This document shows positions 1 to 10,334 of a stretch of DNA of 50,657 bases, piece after piece. The stretch is from Blattamonas nauphoetae (lineage: Eukaryota > Preaxostyla > Oxymonadida), in assembly GCA_033064195.1 (NCBI GenBank), contig JARBJD010000441.1, forward strand, positions 1 through 50,657, written 5' to 3'. The notes under the pieces are model-generated. The model was given only the letters and a program-made list of their open reading frames with translations, had not been told where the DNA came from and did not search any database. A program made the translations under genes and the position numbers. Position 1 is the first letter of the stretch. The number at the start of each line of letters is the position of its first letter.

Positions 1-205
1 CTGCCTCTCCCTCACCACCACACCCTCCCTCCCCTCTGCCTCTCCCTCACCACCCACCCTCCACTTCCCTCTGCCTCTCCCTCACCACCCACACCCTCCC
101 ACTCCCCTCTGCCTCTCCGTCCCCACCCACACCCTCCCACTCCCCTCTGCCTCTCTCCTCACCACCCACACCCTCCCACTCCCCTTAGCCTCTCCCTCAC
201 AACTC
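1..205. repeat. Minisatellite, 35-39 bp C-rich unit
   Basis: Five to six imperfect head-to-tail copies of a pyrimidine-rich unit that begins ctgcctctccctcacc and ends in cactcccct. The last copy decays at about 190-205. No reading frame is conserved. It touches the left window edge, so its true length is unknown. Confidence 0.85.
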
Positions 206-306
206 CATCCTCGTCCCGCACACTTTCCATTAGTAGTCTTTTAGGATTCATTTGGAACGTAATTTTCATCTCATTCTCTTTCTTTCAGTTTCATTGATTG
301 GATCCA

Positions 307-316
307 CCCATAACGA
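307..316 (+). promoter_or_regulatory. CCCATAACGA box upstream of family copy 1
   Basis: The 10-mer CCCATAACGA ends 24 bp before the ATG at 341. The same 10-mer lies 25 bp before the ATG of three other copies of this gene family (5381-5390, 7205-7214, and 28259-28268 on the minus strand), although the flanking sequence differs between copies 1, 2 and 5. A core promoter or initiator element is the simplest reading (inference). Confidence 0.5.
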
Positions 317-340
317 GTTCAATTGTCCGAGCCGATCTCA

Positions 341-1406
341 ATGAGTGCTTTAGAGTCGAATATTGATCCCTGTCCTGCAACTCCTTGCTCCGGTATCTTC
401 TCACTTGTTTTCACGTTTTTTTGAGTGTTCTGCTTTCCTAAATTGGGATGAGGAAGAGCTTGAATCTGAAGATAAAAAGGCGGTTGTCTTTCGATCTCTA
501 GTTGCCACAGTGAAGATTCAGCCTGTATTTGATGTGTCTCTGGAGGTGAAAGCAGTGAAACTTCTCGAATCTGTGACTAAAAGGCCCCAGTCATCAGCCA
601 CTGCTTTTCTCAGCAGCATTTCCTCGAAATCTGATAATTCTTCAACTGATTTCGTACAGTCCATTGTGGTGCTCATTTATTCACCCAGTCGGGTCATCAC
701 AACAGCAGCAATGAAGATACTCGAACATCTGTTCGTCTGGTGTTCACCTCATGTACGAATTACTCTCGTCAAAACAGATCTGATCCCTCAAATCATCGTC
801 ACTCTCAATCCGCTGTCTCTTTCATTCTCAGAAGCACTTGATATTCACACTAATCTCATGAGCATCATCACCAAGTCTGTCTGGCTCGCAACTCCGTTTG
901 GTCTCCGAGACCTCGGAATTACAGATCGCAATGAACAACAATCTGTTCACGAGACGGTTTTAACGCAAGTTCTCGTTCCTTCGGAACAATATATTTGGCA
1001 TTTGGGCGTGAACCGATTCTCGATCATCGATGGATCCCAATCCTGGTATTTTCTAGATATCCTCGCCAGACTCCTGGAAGTATGTATATATCATCAACCG
1101 ACAATGGAATTTGTTCTGCATATGCCTGCATTTGTCACAATCCCAAGTTGTCTCACATTCTTCGAATATGATTACTCAATCTGGTATTTTCTGGATAACA
1201 TGAACCATACCCAGCAGAAATGGAACAAAACAACGGGAGAAGTTCGCCATATGTGGAAGACAGTGCATAGAAGGTTGAGAATGGAGGGCATCGGAGATGT
1301 GATGGAGGAAAAGCTTCGAAACGACAAAAACAGAAACGAAGGAAGACGGATTGTTGACAAATCGATTCGATGGAACAATCTACAGGGCATAAACCTTCCA
1401 GACTAA
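341..1406 (+). CDS. ARM-like family protein, copy 1 (probable splice-site mutant)
   Basis: Member of the repeated gene family of this window, predicted at 344 aa from two exons (341-392 and 424-1406). The protein is helix-rich, with a hallmark block FRSLVATVK near the N-terminus, a central DLIPQ...LNPLSLSF block and a C-terminal WNNLQG block. It resembles an ARM/HEAT-type helical repeat, but the family has no name I recognise. The start is ATG 341, placed just after a CCCATAACGA box. The first exon (MSALESNIDP...) matches copy 3 closely, but the 31 bp intron of copy 3 (ending TAG) appears here as 393-423 ending TTG, so the acceptor looks lost. The rest of the frame is open. Either this copy is a recent pseudogene or it uses another start. 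There is no signal peptide or membrane segment. Confidence 0.6.
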
Positions 1407-2100
1407 GAATAGAAACAGGCAAGAGCCACCGAACATTTCGACCTATTTCTAACTTCCATTGGACAACATTCACTGTTTGTGTGTGATGTTTATCCACTCT
1501 GGCATCACCTCATGGTTTGGTTTGCGGGAACGATTGGGATTCTCTCTCGCCAGTCTCGCTCGATGGTTGCCACACTCTCTCTCTCCTTCGCCGCCACTGC
1601 CACTCTCGCCCTTTCGATGAAGAGTCGAGCCATCCCCTCCTGAAGCTCTCCTCTCCTCGTCTTTGTTTCACCCATCCCGCCTTTGTCTTTCGTATTCACT
1701 CTGGAACGCCAATCTTGGAAGCTGTTTGTGGTCGTTGTATAACACGCACAGTTTTCTGTTCAAACGCTCTATTTTGCTTCCAGCATCGGTTCACTTGATT
1801 GCATCTCCCCACTTTTCCATTACTCCAAGCCAAATCAAACAAGATATCTTCACATCCTTCCAACACACACACTCCATTTCGTTTTCTGAGACGTACCCGG
1901 AACCACTTGCTCCATGCACTCCAATTCTTTCACGAATCACTCATCCCATCACATTGAAGCCAACACTCGCTGTCTGCACATCCACTTCCTTGTCCCTCCA
2001 CTCGCATCCTTCTCTCTCCTCATCTGTCCTCTCGCCACACTCTGTGTGGCGCGTGGTGGTAGCAGTAATTCGAAGCACACAAAATGCTCGCCTCGACTGC
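1407..2100. other. Intergenic, no gene seen
   Basis: Short open frames here are C/T-rich and have no recognisable motifs. The sequence runs into the 16 bp minisatellite without a clear boundary feature. Confidence 0.5.
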
Positions 2101-2107
2101 CTTCGTC

Positions 2108-3703
2108 CTCTGTCGATGTCACTCTCTGTCGATGTCACCCTGTGCCGATGTCACCCTCCGCCGATGTCACCCTGTGCCGATGTCACCCTCTGCCGATGTC
2201 ACCCTGTGCCGATGTCACCCTCCGCCGATGTCACTCTCTACCGATGTCACTCTCTGCCGATGTCACTCTCTGTCGATGTCACCCTCTGCCGATGTCACCC
2301 TGTGCCGATGTCACCCTGTGCCGATGTCACCCTCTGCCGATGTCACCCTCCGCCGATGTCACTCTCTACCGATATTACACTCTGCCGATGTCACCCTCCG
2401 CCGATGTCACTCTCTACCGATATTACACTCTGCCGATGTTACTCTCCGCCGATGTCACTCTCTACCGATGTCACTCTCTGCCGATGTCACCCTGTGCCGA
2501 TGTCACCCTCTGCCGATGTCACCCTCCGCCGATGTCACTCTCTACCGATATTACACTCTGCCGATGTCACCCTCCGCCGATGTCACTCTCTACCGATATT
2601 ACACTCTGCCGATGTTACTCTCCGCCGATGTCACTCTCTGTCGATGTCACCCTCTGCCGATGTCACCCTGTGCCGATGTCACCCTCTGCCGATGTCACCC
2701 TGTGCCGATGTCACCCTCCGCCGATGTCACTCTCTACCGATATTACACTCTGCCGATGTCACCCTCCGCCGATGTCACTCTCTACCGATGTCACTCTCTG
2801 CCGATGTCACTCTCTGCCGATGTCACCCTCTGCCGATGTCACCCTCTGCCATGTCACCCTCTGCCGATGTCGTCCTCTGCCGATGTCATCCTCTGCCGAT
2901 GTCATCCTCTGCCGATGTGATCCTCTGCCGACGTCATCCTCTGCCGATGTCACTCTCTGCCGATGTCACCCTCTGCCGATGTCACCCTCTGCCGATGTCA
3001 CCCTCCGCCGATGTCACTCTCTGCCGATGTCACCCTCCGCCGATGTCTCCCTCTACCGATGTCACCCTGTGCCGATGTCACCGTCTGCCGATGTCACCCT
3101 CCGCCGATGTCACTCTCTACCGATATTACACTCTGCCGATGTCACCCTCCGCCGATGTCACTCTCTACCGATGTCACTCTCTGCCGATGTCACTCTCTGC
3201 CGATGTCACCCTCTGCCGATGTCACTCTCTGCCGATGTTACTCTCTGCCGATGTCACCCTCTGCTGATATCACTCTCTGCCGATGTCACCCTCTGCCGAT
3301 GTCACTCTCTGCCGATGTTACTCTCTGCCGATGTCACCCTCTGCTGATATCACCCTCCGCCGATGTCACTCTCTGCCGATGTCACCCTCTGCCGATGTCA
3401 CCCTCTGCCGATGTCAATCTCTGTCGATGTCATCCTCCGCCGATGTCACCCTCTGCCGATGTCACCCTCCGCCGATGTCTCCCTCTACCGATGTCACTCT
3501 CTGCCGATGTCATCCTCTGCCGATGTCATCCTCTGCCGATGTGATCCTCTGCCGACGTCATCCTCTGCTGACGTCGCCCTCTGCCAATGTCATCCTCTGC
3601 CGATGTCATCCTCTGCCGATGTCATCCTCTGCCGATGTGATCCTCTGCCGACGTCATCCTCTGCCGATGTCACTCTCTGCCGATATCACCCTCGCTGACG
3701 TTC
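2108..3703. repeat. 16 bp minisatellite, about 100 units
   Basis: Head-to-tail 16-mers of consensus ctctgccgatgtcacc with variants (ctccgccgatgtcact, ctctaccgatattaca, ctgtgccgatgtcacc). Because 16 is not a multiple of three and the unit holds no stop in any forward frame, all three forward frames stay open for over 1 kb and read as a 16-residue repeat, CRCHPLPMSPSADVTL. Variant units recur in blocks: the ctctaccgatatta variant followed by the ccgcc variant occurs near 2360, 2410, 2540, 2590, 2730 and 3115. That is higher-order structure from duplication of multi-unit blocks. The open frames are a by-product of the repeat and I do not call a gene. Confidence 0.9.
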
Positions 3704-4120
3704 CATCTCATTCTCCGCCAGCTTCGCACTACTCCTTTCTGGAAGGAGCTGCGTCAATCGACACACGGTGTCGATTGCTGGGAATTTATGATCGCTATTC
3801 ATGTCTCGTCTTTGTCGTCGGATCATCATTCCACACCGTCGTCACAGATTCTCTCGCCACACTTCGAGCAACCAAGCACCCACACAATCACTCTCGATTT
3901 CTCTCGCAGACAGCTCCCGCACTGCCCGTCCTCCAAACAGAACCAACAAGAAGTGATGGACTTTCAGTCGAATCAGCATTTGTCAGGCGTGCCACGTGCC
4001 GATGTTGGGAACGTCAACCAGAAGGCTCAACTGGTTCTCGCCCGTTTCCAGGAAGAGCCGCTTTTCGTGTTCAGCCCCCAAACTTCCCGCCACACACTCG
4101 CTCTGAGAGGGACGACGAGG

Positions 4121-4182
<62 letters not shown>

Positions 4183-5380
4183 TGATGCCCGAATGGCCAT
4201 GCCTCGCTTTTCGATCCAACCTTCAATGCGTTGCTCGATAGATCGATAATGGCGATTGGTGGAGATGAGAAGGAGCAAAGAGGAAGAGGAGAGAAATGCC
4301 AGCGATTTCCAGAAACGATGTGACACGGAAGAGAAAAGACGAGAGCGAGAGTCGGAAGAGTGGATGAGAGAGATGTCAGAAGAAGAATCGAAACACCAGC
4401 GAGGATGAATGGAGGGAGAGGAGGAGAAAGAAAGCGAGCAGGAGTTGAACTGAGAAGTTGAGAGGAAGACGAGGAAGAGCTACAGAGGAACTTGAAGTGG
4501 CCGAGTGATGGACAAACATGACGCATCCTCCAGATTTAGATCTGAGGGTGAGAAAAAAAAGAGTGAGGAGGAGAAGTGAAGACGAGACGTGGAAGTAGTG
4601 CGCGACTCTCCTCCCACTCATCTCTCTGCCTGTCACCGTGGCTGACGAAACTCAGAGTTGCTTTTCGTCGCTCTCGCCGACGACCCCGCAACTGATGGCA
4701 CGCTGTCCCCTCACTCTTCGCCGAACTCAACCCCAACCGCACTCGAGGAACGGACAAGATTGCAGTTGGGTGACTTGAGGTGAAGGAGCACAAGCGAACA
4801 CGATGGTGTGGCGAAGGATAGTCCGACGGAAAACTGACACAGCCGACCTGGCGGCTTGCCACATCGTCTCCGCAGTGACCACGATTCTGGTCGGACACAC
4901 GTGACATCGTTGTCTGCTCACTCCATATGTCGGTGCTGTCTGGCGATTACAAGCACAGCTGGCGAACTTGAAGTGCCTGTGGAGTGAACAACCGAGCAAG
5001 AAGCAAGAGCAGAGGATGAGAAGGATATCGAGAGTGAAGGAGAGGGAAGGTGTTGACGAGTGAGTCTTGAAGGGAGTGATGGTGGAGAACAAGGGAGTGG
5101 TGTTGTCGGTGAAGGGGAGGCAGGCTCAGTCATGTGGAGGGTTCGAGGAGAGGATGGGAGTGGGGGAGGGAATGTGGAAGGAGGAGACTGAGGGTCTTCG
5201 GTAGAACGAGGATAAATTGAAGACCGAGTTGGAAGAGAAAGAATCGATGAGGAGATGCATTTGAGTGCTCGTTGATCGCAAACAAGTAATGACATCTCAA
5301 TCTTTGTTGGTTGATTTTTGTTCTTCTTTTGGACGATAATTTCGTCTCGTTATCTTTGTTTCACTGATTCAATCCTCTGA
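3704..5380. other. Intergenic, low-complexity purine/pyrimidine tracts
   Basis: No supported gene. It holds an (AC)n(CT)n microsatellite and a long GA-rich stretch (4256-5300). The minus-strand open frames across it are serine/leucine-rich shadows of the GA bias. Confidence 0.5.
4120..4180. repeat. (AC)n-(CT)n compound microsatellite
   Basis: A run of ac dinucleotides about 29 bp long passes directly into a ct run about 32 bp long. Confidence 0.95.
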
Positions 5381-5390
5381 CCCATAACGA
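5381..5390 (+). promoter_or_regulatory. CCCATAACGA box upstream of family copy 2
   Basis: Same 10-mer as at 307-316, here exactly 25 bp before the ATG at 5416. The surrounding sequence is otherwise unlike the upstream region of copies 1 and 3, so its conservation is not explained by recent duplication alone. Confidence 0.5.
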
Positions 5391-5415
5391 TTGATTTTCC
5401 CCAGAATCTTTCTGA

Positions 5416-6489
5416 ATGACCGTGATTGACAAGAAACCAGACACTTTCTCAAGTTCACCACACTCTGATTTGTCCTCCCGTCCATTTCAACGATCGACGG
5501 ATTGCTCACCTTTCCAGAATTGGGATGGAGAAAGACTTGGATCTGAAACCGAAAAAGCGGTTCTCTTCATGTCTCTGGTTGCCACTTTGAAGATCCAACC
5601 TGCACTTGATGCCTCTTTGGAAGCAAAGGCAGTGAAATTTCTCGAATCTGTGGATCCACGAACACCAAAATCAGCCGATGCTTTTCTCCGCAGCCTTGCA
5701 CGAAATCCTGATGAATCTATTACACACTTTGTGCAATCCTTTCCGGTACTCATTACCACACCCAGTAAAGCAATTACCACAGCAACAGTGGAGATGCTCA
5801 AAACTCTGATTATGTGGTGTTCAGCTAAAGTCCGACTTGCCCTCATCAAAGCTGATCTGATCCCTCAACTCATCAACACTGTCAATCCTCTGTCACTTTC
5901 ATTGACTGAAGCAGAATCTATCCACATGTACCTCCTGAAAATCATCTCGTATTCTCTCTGGCTCGCAACTCCGAATGAACTCGAATATCTCAAAATTTCA
6001 GATAACAATGAACAACAAGCTGTTCGTGAGACGGTTTTCCAGCAAGTTCTCGTTCCTTCGGAGAATTATCTGTCCCATTTTTGCGTGAACCGCTTTTGGA
6101 TCGTCGATGAAGAGCTATCCGCGCTTTTTCTGACACTCATCGCCCAACTCCTCCAAATATATCCATATCATCAACCAACAACGGAATATGTTCTTCATTT
6201 GCCAGTATTCCTCACGATCCCAAGTTGTCTCACATTCTTCGAAAATGATTGGGCAATGCATGCTTTTCTGGCTTCAATGGCCCATACCCAGCGAGAATGG
6301 AACGAACAAAGGATACATGTGCGACAGATGGGGATAGTAATCCATCGAATGTTGAGAATGGAGGGCATCGAAGATGTGATTGAGGAAAAGCTGCAAAACG
6401 ACAAAAACAGAGACTTTGGAGAATGGATTGTTGCCAGATCGATCGAATTGAACAACCAGCAGGGCATGAACGATCCAAAACTCTGGTAG
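5416..6489 (+). CDS. ARM-like family protein, copy 2 (intact reference copy)
   Basis: A single uninterrupted ATG-to-stop frame of 357 aa and the only copy here with no visible lesion, so it serves as the reference for the family. Order of blocks: a Ser-rich N-terminus (1-35), the DCSPFQNWD motif (about 36-44), a helical region with FMSLVATLK and KAVKFLESVD, the central DLIPQLINTVNPLSLSF block, LATPNELEYLKI, ENYLSHFCVNRFWIVDE, then the LTFFEND and QQGMN blocks near the C-terminus. The periodic amphipathic helices suggest an ARM/HEAT solenoid, hence possibly a protein-binding role; that is inference. It lacks the 31 bp intron seen in copy 3: the sequence around TDCSPF is continuous. There are no transmembrane segments. 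Confidence 0.75.
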   Translation: MTVIDKKPDTFSSSPHSDLSSRPFQRSTDCSPFQNWDGERLGSETEKAVLFMSLVATLKIQPALDASLEAKAVKFLESVDPRTPKSADAFLRSLARNPDESITHFVQSFPVLITTPSKAITTATVEMLKTLIMWCSAKVRLALIKADLIPQLINTVNPLSLSLTEAESIHMYLLKIISYSLWLATPNELEYLKISDNNEQQAVRETVFQQVLVPSENYLSHFCVNRFWIVDEELSALFLTLIAQLLQIYPYHQPTTEYVLHLPVFLTIPSCLTFFENDWAMHAFLASMAHTQREWNEQRIHVRQMGIVIHRMLRMEGIEDVIEEKLQNDKNRDFGEWIVARSIELNNQQGMNDPKLW

Positions 6490-7180
6490 AATCAGACAAG
6501 AACCTGCGAAGAATCGAACCGAAACAACACCCTTCGCTTTCCACACTCAACCATCTCACACCACTCTTCCTCGTTTCATCTTGATTTCAGCACCACTCTC
6601 TCATCACTTTGACATTCTGAGCCATCCACCAGGTGTTCACAAGGAATCGATCCTTCCCGTTCTTGGACTGTCTCTCTCATCTCCACACACAATGCATTCC
6701 ATCCGAAACATTGGCTTCTCTTCACTTGTCGCTCATTCCGATGAGGATCGCTCCAAAATCTGAACACGAGGTCACCAGTCTCCTGGCAGCCTTTCTCCCA
6801 CTGTCGAAGGGTCGAATGTGGGAACAGCGATGGAATGCCTCGCACGCATCGTGTTACGGTGAGCAGATTGACTGGACTGATGATGACAGTCATTTCGAGA
6901 TTCGCGAGATGACGTGCGTGGTGTTTCAGAGGCGACCAAGATAGGATTGTTGTTTGTCCCGTGTTCAACCCCAAGATGGCTGTTGCGTGTCTGACCATTC
7001 ACAGATGTGTTTGGCTGGTCAGGTTCCTCGTCACTCCGCTCTGGCTTAGCGATGGAATGGCTGAGTGTGAAGTTAACTCATTTCGCTTGAGATTTTTGGC
7101 AATTTCAAGAATTCATCTTTGGCGACGTTTTCATTGAACTCGCTGTGCGTTCGTCATTCATCTGGGTGACTTTGAATTCC
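6490..7180. other. Intergenic; dispersed repeat shared with 25.6 kb
   Basis: No supported gene. The stretch from about 6885 to 7025 resembles 25640-25925 in the same orientation, with shared segments such as ggctgttg.gtgtctgac and cagatgtg.ttggctgg. The match is patchy and its nature is unknown. Confidence 0.4.
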
Positions 7181-7204
7181 TTTCAGTTTCATTGATTGGA
7201 TCCA

Positions 7205-7214
7205 CCCATAACGA
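7205..7214 (+). promoter_or_regulatory. CCCATAACGA box upstream of family copy 3
   Basis: Identical 10-mer ending 25 bp before the ATG at 7240. The whole 7182-7290 stretch is closely related to 283-391 upstream of and within exon 1 of copy 1. Confidence 0.5.
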
Positions 7215-7291
7215 GTCATATTCGTCCGAGCCAATCTCAATGAGTGCTTTAGAGTCGAACATAGATCCCTGTCATGAAACTGCTTCCTCTG

Positions 7292-7322
7292 GTATCTTCT
7301 CACTTGTTTTCACGATTTTTAG
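7292..7322 (+). other. 31 bp intron of family copy 3
   Basis: GTATCTTCTC...TTTTTAG. Removing it joins the MSALES exon in frame to ECSPF, matching the uninterrupted TDCSPF of copy 2. The homologous segment of copy 1 (393-423) has the same length. Confidence 0.65.
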
Positions 7323-7343
7323 AGTGTTCTCCTTTCATAAGTT

Positions 7344-7722
7344 CTGTCAGCGAGGCAATTGGTTTTTGGTTCTTCAGATTTTTTCAAAGGGTCGGATCTG
7401 CATCATTTCAACCCAATGTGATCCTTTTCCTCTTTTATCGTTGCTTTGACAAAAATCAACACTCAATAACACATAATCACAAATTGAAACGAACCTCCTT
7501 CCACGAAAAGGCAAGAATTGAAGAACTCCAGTTCGGTTGACCATTGGTTGAGCCTTTTCCAGTGAGCTATTCAATTGAAACAACACATCAATTGTGTTTT
7601 TATTCCGATTTATTGAGCCTCGTTGTCCTTATTGAATCATATTGACACATTTCACGAAAACAGCTCTGATCCGACCCTTTGAAAAAACCAAAAGAACCGA
7701 AAACCAATTGCCTCGCTGACAG
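7344..7722. mobile_element. 379 bp MITE with about 55 bp TIRs, inserted in family copy 3
   Basis: The left end starts CTGTCAGCGAGGCAATTGG and the right end is its reverse complement; 51 of the first 55 bases match. It is flanked on both sides by TT (7342-7343, 7723-7724). Comparison with copies 1 and 2 gives the empty site: the coding frame resumes exactly after one TT is removed. It has no coding capacity, so it is non-autonomous. The superfamily is undetermined; a 2 bp duplication is compatible with Tc1/mariner-like mobilisation, but the duplicated dinucleotide is TT, not TA. Confidence 0.8.
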
Positions 7723-8692
7723 TTGGGATGAGGAAGAAGTAGAATCTGAACATGAAAAGGCGATTATATTTCGGTCTCTCGTTGCAACTGTGAAACTACA
7801 ACCTCCACTTGATGTGTCTCTGGAAGATAAAGCCGTGAAATTTCTCAAATATGTGAGCTCCAATATTCAATTGTTGCCAGATGGTTTTCTCAACAACTTT
7901 GGGCGAGATTCTGATGAATCTTCGGCAAACTTTGTGCAATCCACTGTGGTGCTCATTTCTACACCCAGTCAGGTCATCACCAAAGCGTCAATGGAGATGT
8001 TCGAACATCTGATTTTCTACTCTCTTCCCCAAGTCCAAATTTCCCTTGTCAAAGCTGATCTTATCCCTCAACTCGTCACCACCCTCAATCCACAGTCTCT
8101 TTCATTCACTGAAGCAGCAGATATCCGCACCTATCTCGTTTATTTCATCACCAGAACTGTTAGCCTCGCATCTCAATTTAGTCTCGCAAAACTCAGAATT
8201 GAGGATAACGATGAACAACAAACTGTTCGCGAGACGGTTTTGAAGCAAGTTCTCATTCCTTCGGAGAAGTATATCTGCCCTTTGTGCACGAACCGCTTTT
8301 CGATCATCGATGAAGACCTGGGGAGAGGATTCCTGACTCTGCTTGCCAAACTCCTCGAAATATCTCATTCTTACCATCCGACAATGGAATTTATTCTGAA
8401 TATGCCTGTCTTTCTCACGATCCCAAGTCGTCTCACATTCATCGAATATGATCACTCAATCTATTATTTTCTGTTGCACATGATTGATAACCAGTGGGAA
8501 TGGAACATCAAAAGGGGACCCAAGCGACCGATGTGGAAGAAAGCACAGCGGATGTTGAGAATGGAAGGCTTCGAAGATACGATTGAAGAAAAGCTGCAGA
8601 ACAACAAAAATGAATTCGATGGAAGTAATATTGTTTCCTACTCGATTCAATGGAACAACTTGCAGGGCATGAACCTTCCAAAACAGGAATAG

Positions 8693-9108
8693 AAACAGGC
8701 AAGAACAAGCGAGTCTCTCGAACTGTTTCTGCCTTCTTCTAGACCGCAAACGCTGTTTGTATGTGCTCTGTGTCGGCTCTGACCTTATTGAAGGTAATAT
8801 CTCAAATTTCATTGAATTGTATTGGACTCCCCCAATCCACCACATTTCATTGCTCAATCTGCGTTGATTCTGACTTCCACATCGTCTTTCTAAAACTCGA
8901 GTTTGAAAATAGATCGGTTGGACATGATGATGGAGTCCGTTCTCATTTCGGAATGGATTGGCTACGATCAAGCCACAGTCTGTGTTCAAATTCACTTCCA
9001 TCGTGCAACTTCGGGAATACATGTCCGGTGTGACGCCGTCGCTCTTTTATTGTGTTCGTTCCCAGATTCTCAACCACTATTTGTGACACTAAGTCCTTCT
9101 TCCGACAT
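8693..9108. other. Intergenic with a dispersed 90 bp repeat
   Basis: 8841-8932 matches 24136-24229 in the same orientation (shared core ctgattctgacttccac and aaaactcgagtttgaaa). No gene is supported. Confidence 0.6.
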
Positions 9109-10334
9109 TAAAATCCGATAAACCAACACTTCCTTCCTTGGAAGATCCGAAGAGAACAGTGATCGACGATCAATCTTTTGGGACGACATCAAGAGTTGCA
9201 GGATCGAGAGGTGGAGATTCAGCTTCCTAGAAGAGGGTCGATTACGTGATCTTAATGAATGACTGTTTGTTTTTCACAAAACGGTATTTGATCCTTTGTT
9301 AGCGGAGTTAATTTTTGCGGGCACTGTATCACCACTTGTGAACATTTTCTTCTTTATTCTCCTGAAACCTAACTGAACAATGATTCGATGGATTGTGAGT
9401 ACCAATGTATGACAGCCCGGCAGTGACCAGTCATTTTGTGCCAAAAAGTTCTGATTATCATCAACATAGAACCTGTTTACAGAACAAAGAGGAGATTGGT
9501 TTTTTCTCAGCAATGATCTAAAAGTGGTGGGTCCAAGTTTTGAACGAAAAAATGAGTTCGAGAACTCGAATCTGAAAACGAGAGTTGTCCCTCGTGCCAG
9601 TATCTGTTCTGGTTTCACGAGAATGATGTCGAAAGGCATCGACAAAGAATGATTGGAGATGGACGATTCAAGTCTTGGTTGTGTGAGTCGAAGAGATTCA
9701 ATGTTGATGATTCGAACTGTTTTATGGAGTCAACAATATTCACCCAAATTGTTGGACCCATTTTTTCTGGTGAATCTCGCATACCACGCTTTCGTGCTCA
9801 CATACAGAATCTATGTCAAAAATGAATCAACAAAAAAATTCAAAAAAAAGATAATAGTATTCATGCGCGATTCTGAGAAAACTTCAACATTCATCACTTT
9901 GGCCATATTGTTCAAGTATTTGTCCATTTCAACGTTTACTTTGAATGAACAAAATATCGACAAAAATCAGAAAAAAAGTCTGGATCCGTGGAGAGAGGAA
10001 AAAAAAATGATTATGAATCCTTTATTCCACCACTGGTGATATTCGGATACCATTGTTAATCCATCGTTTCAGTGATCTCCGTTTTGACGTCATTCTTTTC
10101 CAAACTTTTCAATTTGAAGTATTGTTCACCATCTTCAACGATTACAAAGGATCAAATACCGTTTTGTGAAAAACAAACAGTCATTCATTAAGATCACGTA
10201 ATCGACCCTCTTCTAGGAAGCTGAATCTCCACCTCTCGATCCTGCAACTCTTGATGTCGTCCCAAAAGATTGATCGTCGATCACTGTTCTCTTCGGATCT
10301 TCCAAGGAAGGAAGTGTTGGTTTATCGGATTTTA
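9109..10334. mobile_element. Inverted-repeat element, 191 bp identical arms
   Basis: Arms 9109-9299 and 10144-10334 are reverse complements with no mismatch that I can find, and the identity stops sharply on both sides. No target-site duplication is visible outside them. The 844 bp between the arms holds two head-to-head frames, 9274-9645 (minus) and 9653-10039 (plus). These look like diverged halves of a larger palindrome: both contain an RF.VDD...F motif at mirrored positions, and both inner arm flanks contain tggtgata. Neither frame has a convincing ATG or family match. It could be a foldback DNA transposon or a palindromic duplication. Identical arms beside diverged inner halves suggest recent homogenisation of the arms. 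Confidence 0.65.

Larger units (their letters stand above)
7240..8692 (+). pseudogene. ARM-like family protein, copy 3, split by a 379 bp MITE
   Basis: Exon 1 (7240-7291) encodes MSALESNIDPCHETASS plus one base. A 31 bp GT..AG intron (7292-7322) follows, then exon 2 resumes as ECSPFIS and is broken at 7344 by a terminal-inverted-repeat element. Coding similarity resumes at 7725 with WDEEEVESE and runs to the stop at 8692. Removing the intron, the element and one TT duplicate gives an even 347 codons (346 aa), close to copies 1 (344) and 2 (357). With the insert in place the frame runs into the element and stops. Splicing at the nearest GT/AG at the element ends would be one base out of frame, so I call it a disrupted gene. 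Internal ATG codons downstream could still give a shorter product. Confidence 0.65.

Noticed and set aside
1663-3544. Long overlapping ORFs of up to 534 codons in three frames
   Set aside because: They consist of the 16 bp satellite read through; all frames are open for the same reason and none has a family match.
2108-3703. CRISPR array
   Set aside because: Units are contiguous 16-mers with no unique spacers, and the window is eukaryotic.
4027-5295. Several minus-strand ORFs of 86-151 codons
   Set aside because: Ser/Leu/Arg-rich translations of GA-rich DNA, with no conserved motif and no mutual support.
7341-7722. The MITE in copy 3 as a normal intron
   Set aside because: The nearest GT and AG would leave the reading frame one base short, whereas precise removal of the element plus one TT restores it.
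9300-9335. A Tc1/mariner terminus (TACAGTGCCCGCAAAAATTA on the minus strand) beside the left 191 bp arm
   Set aside because: It looks like such an end, but there is no matching end, no TA duplication pair and no recognisable transposase; chance similarity cannot be excluded.
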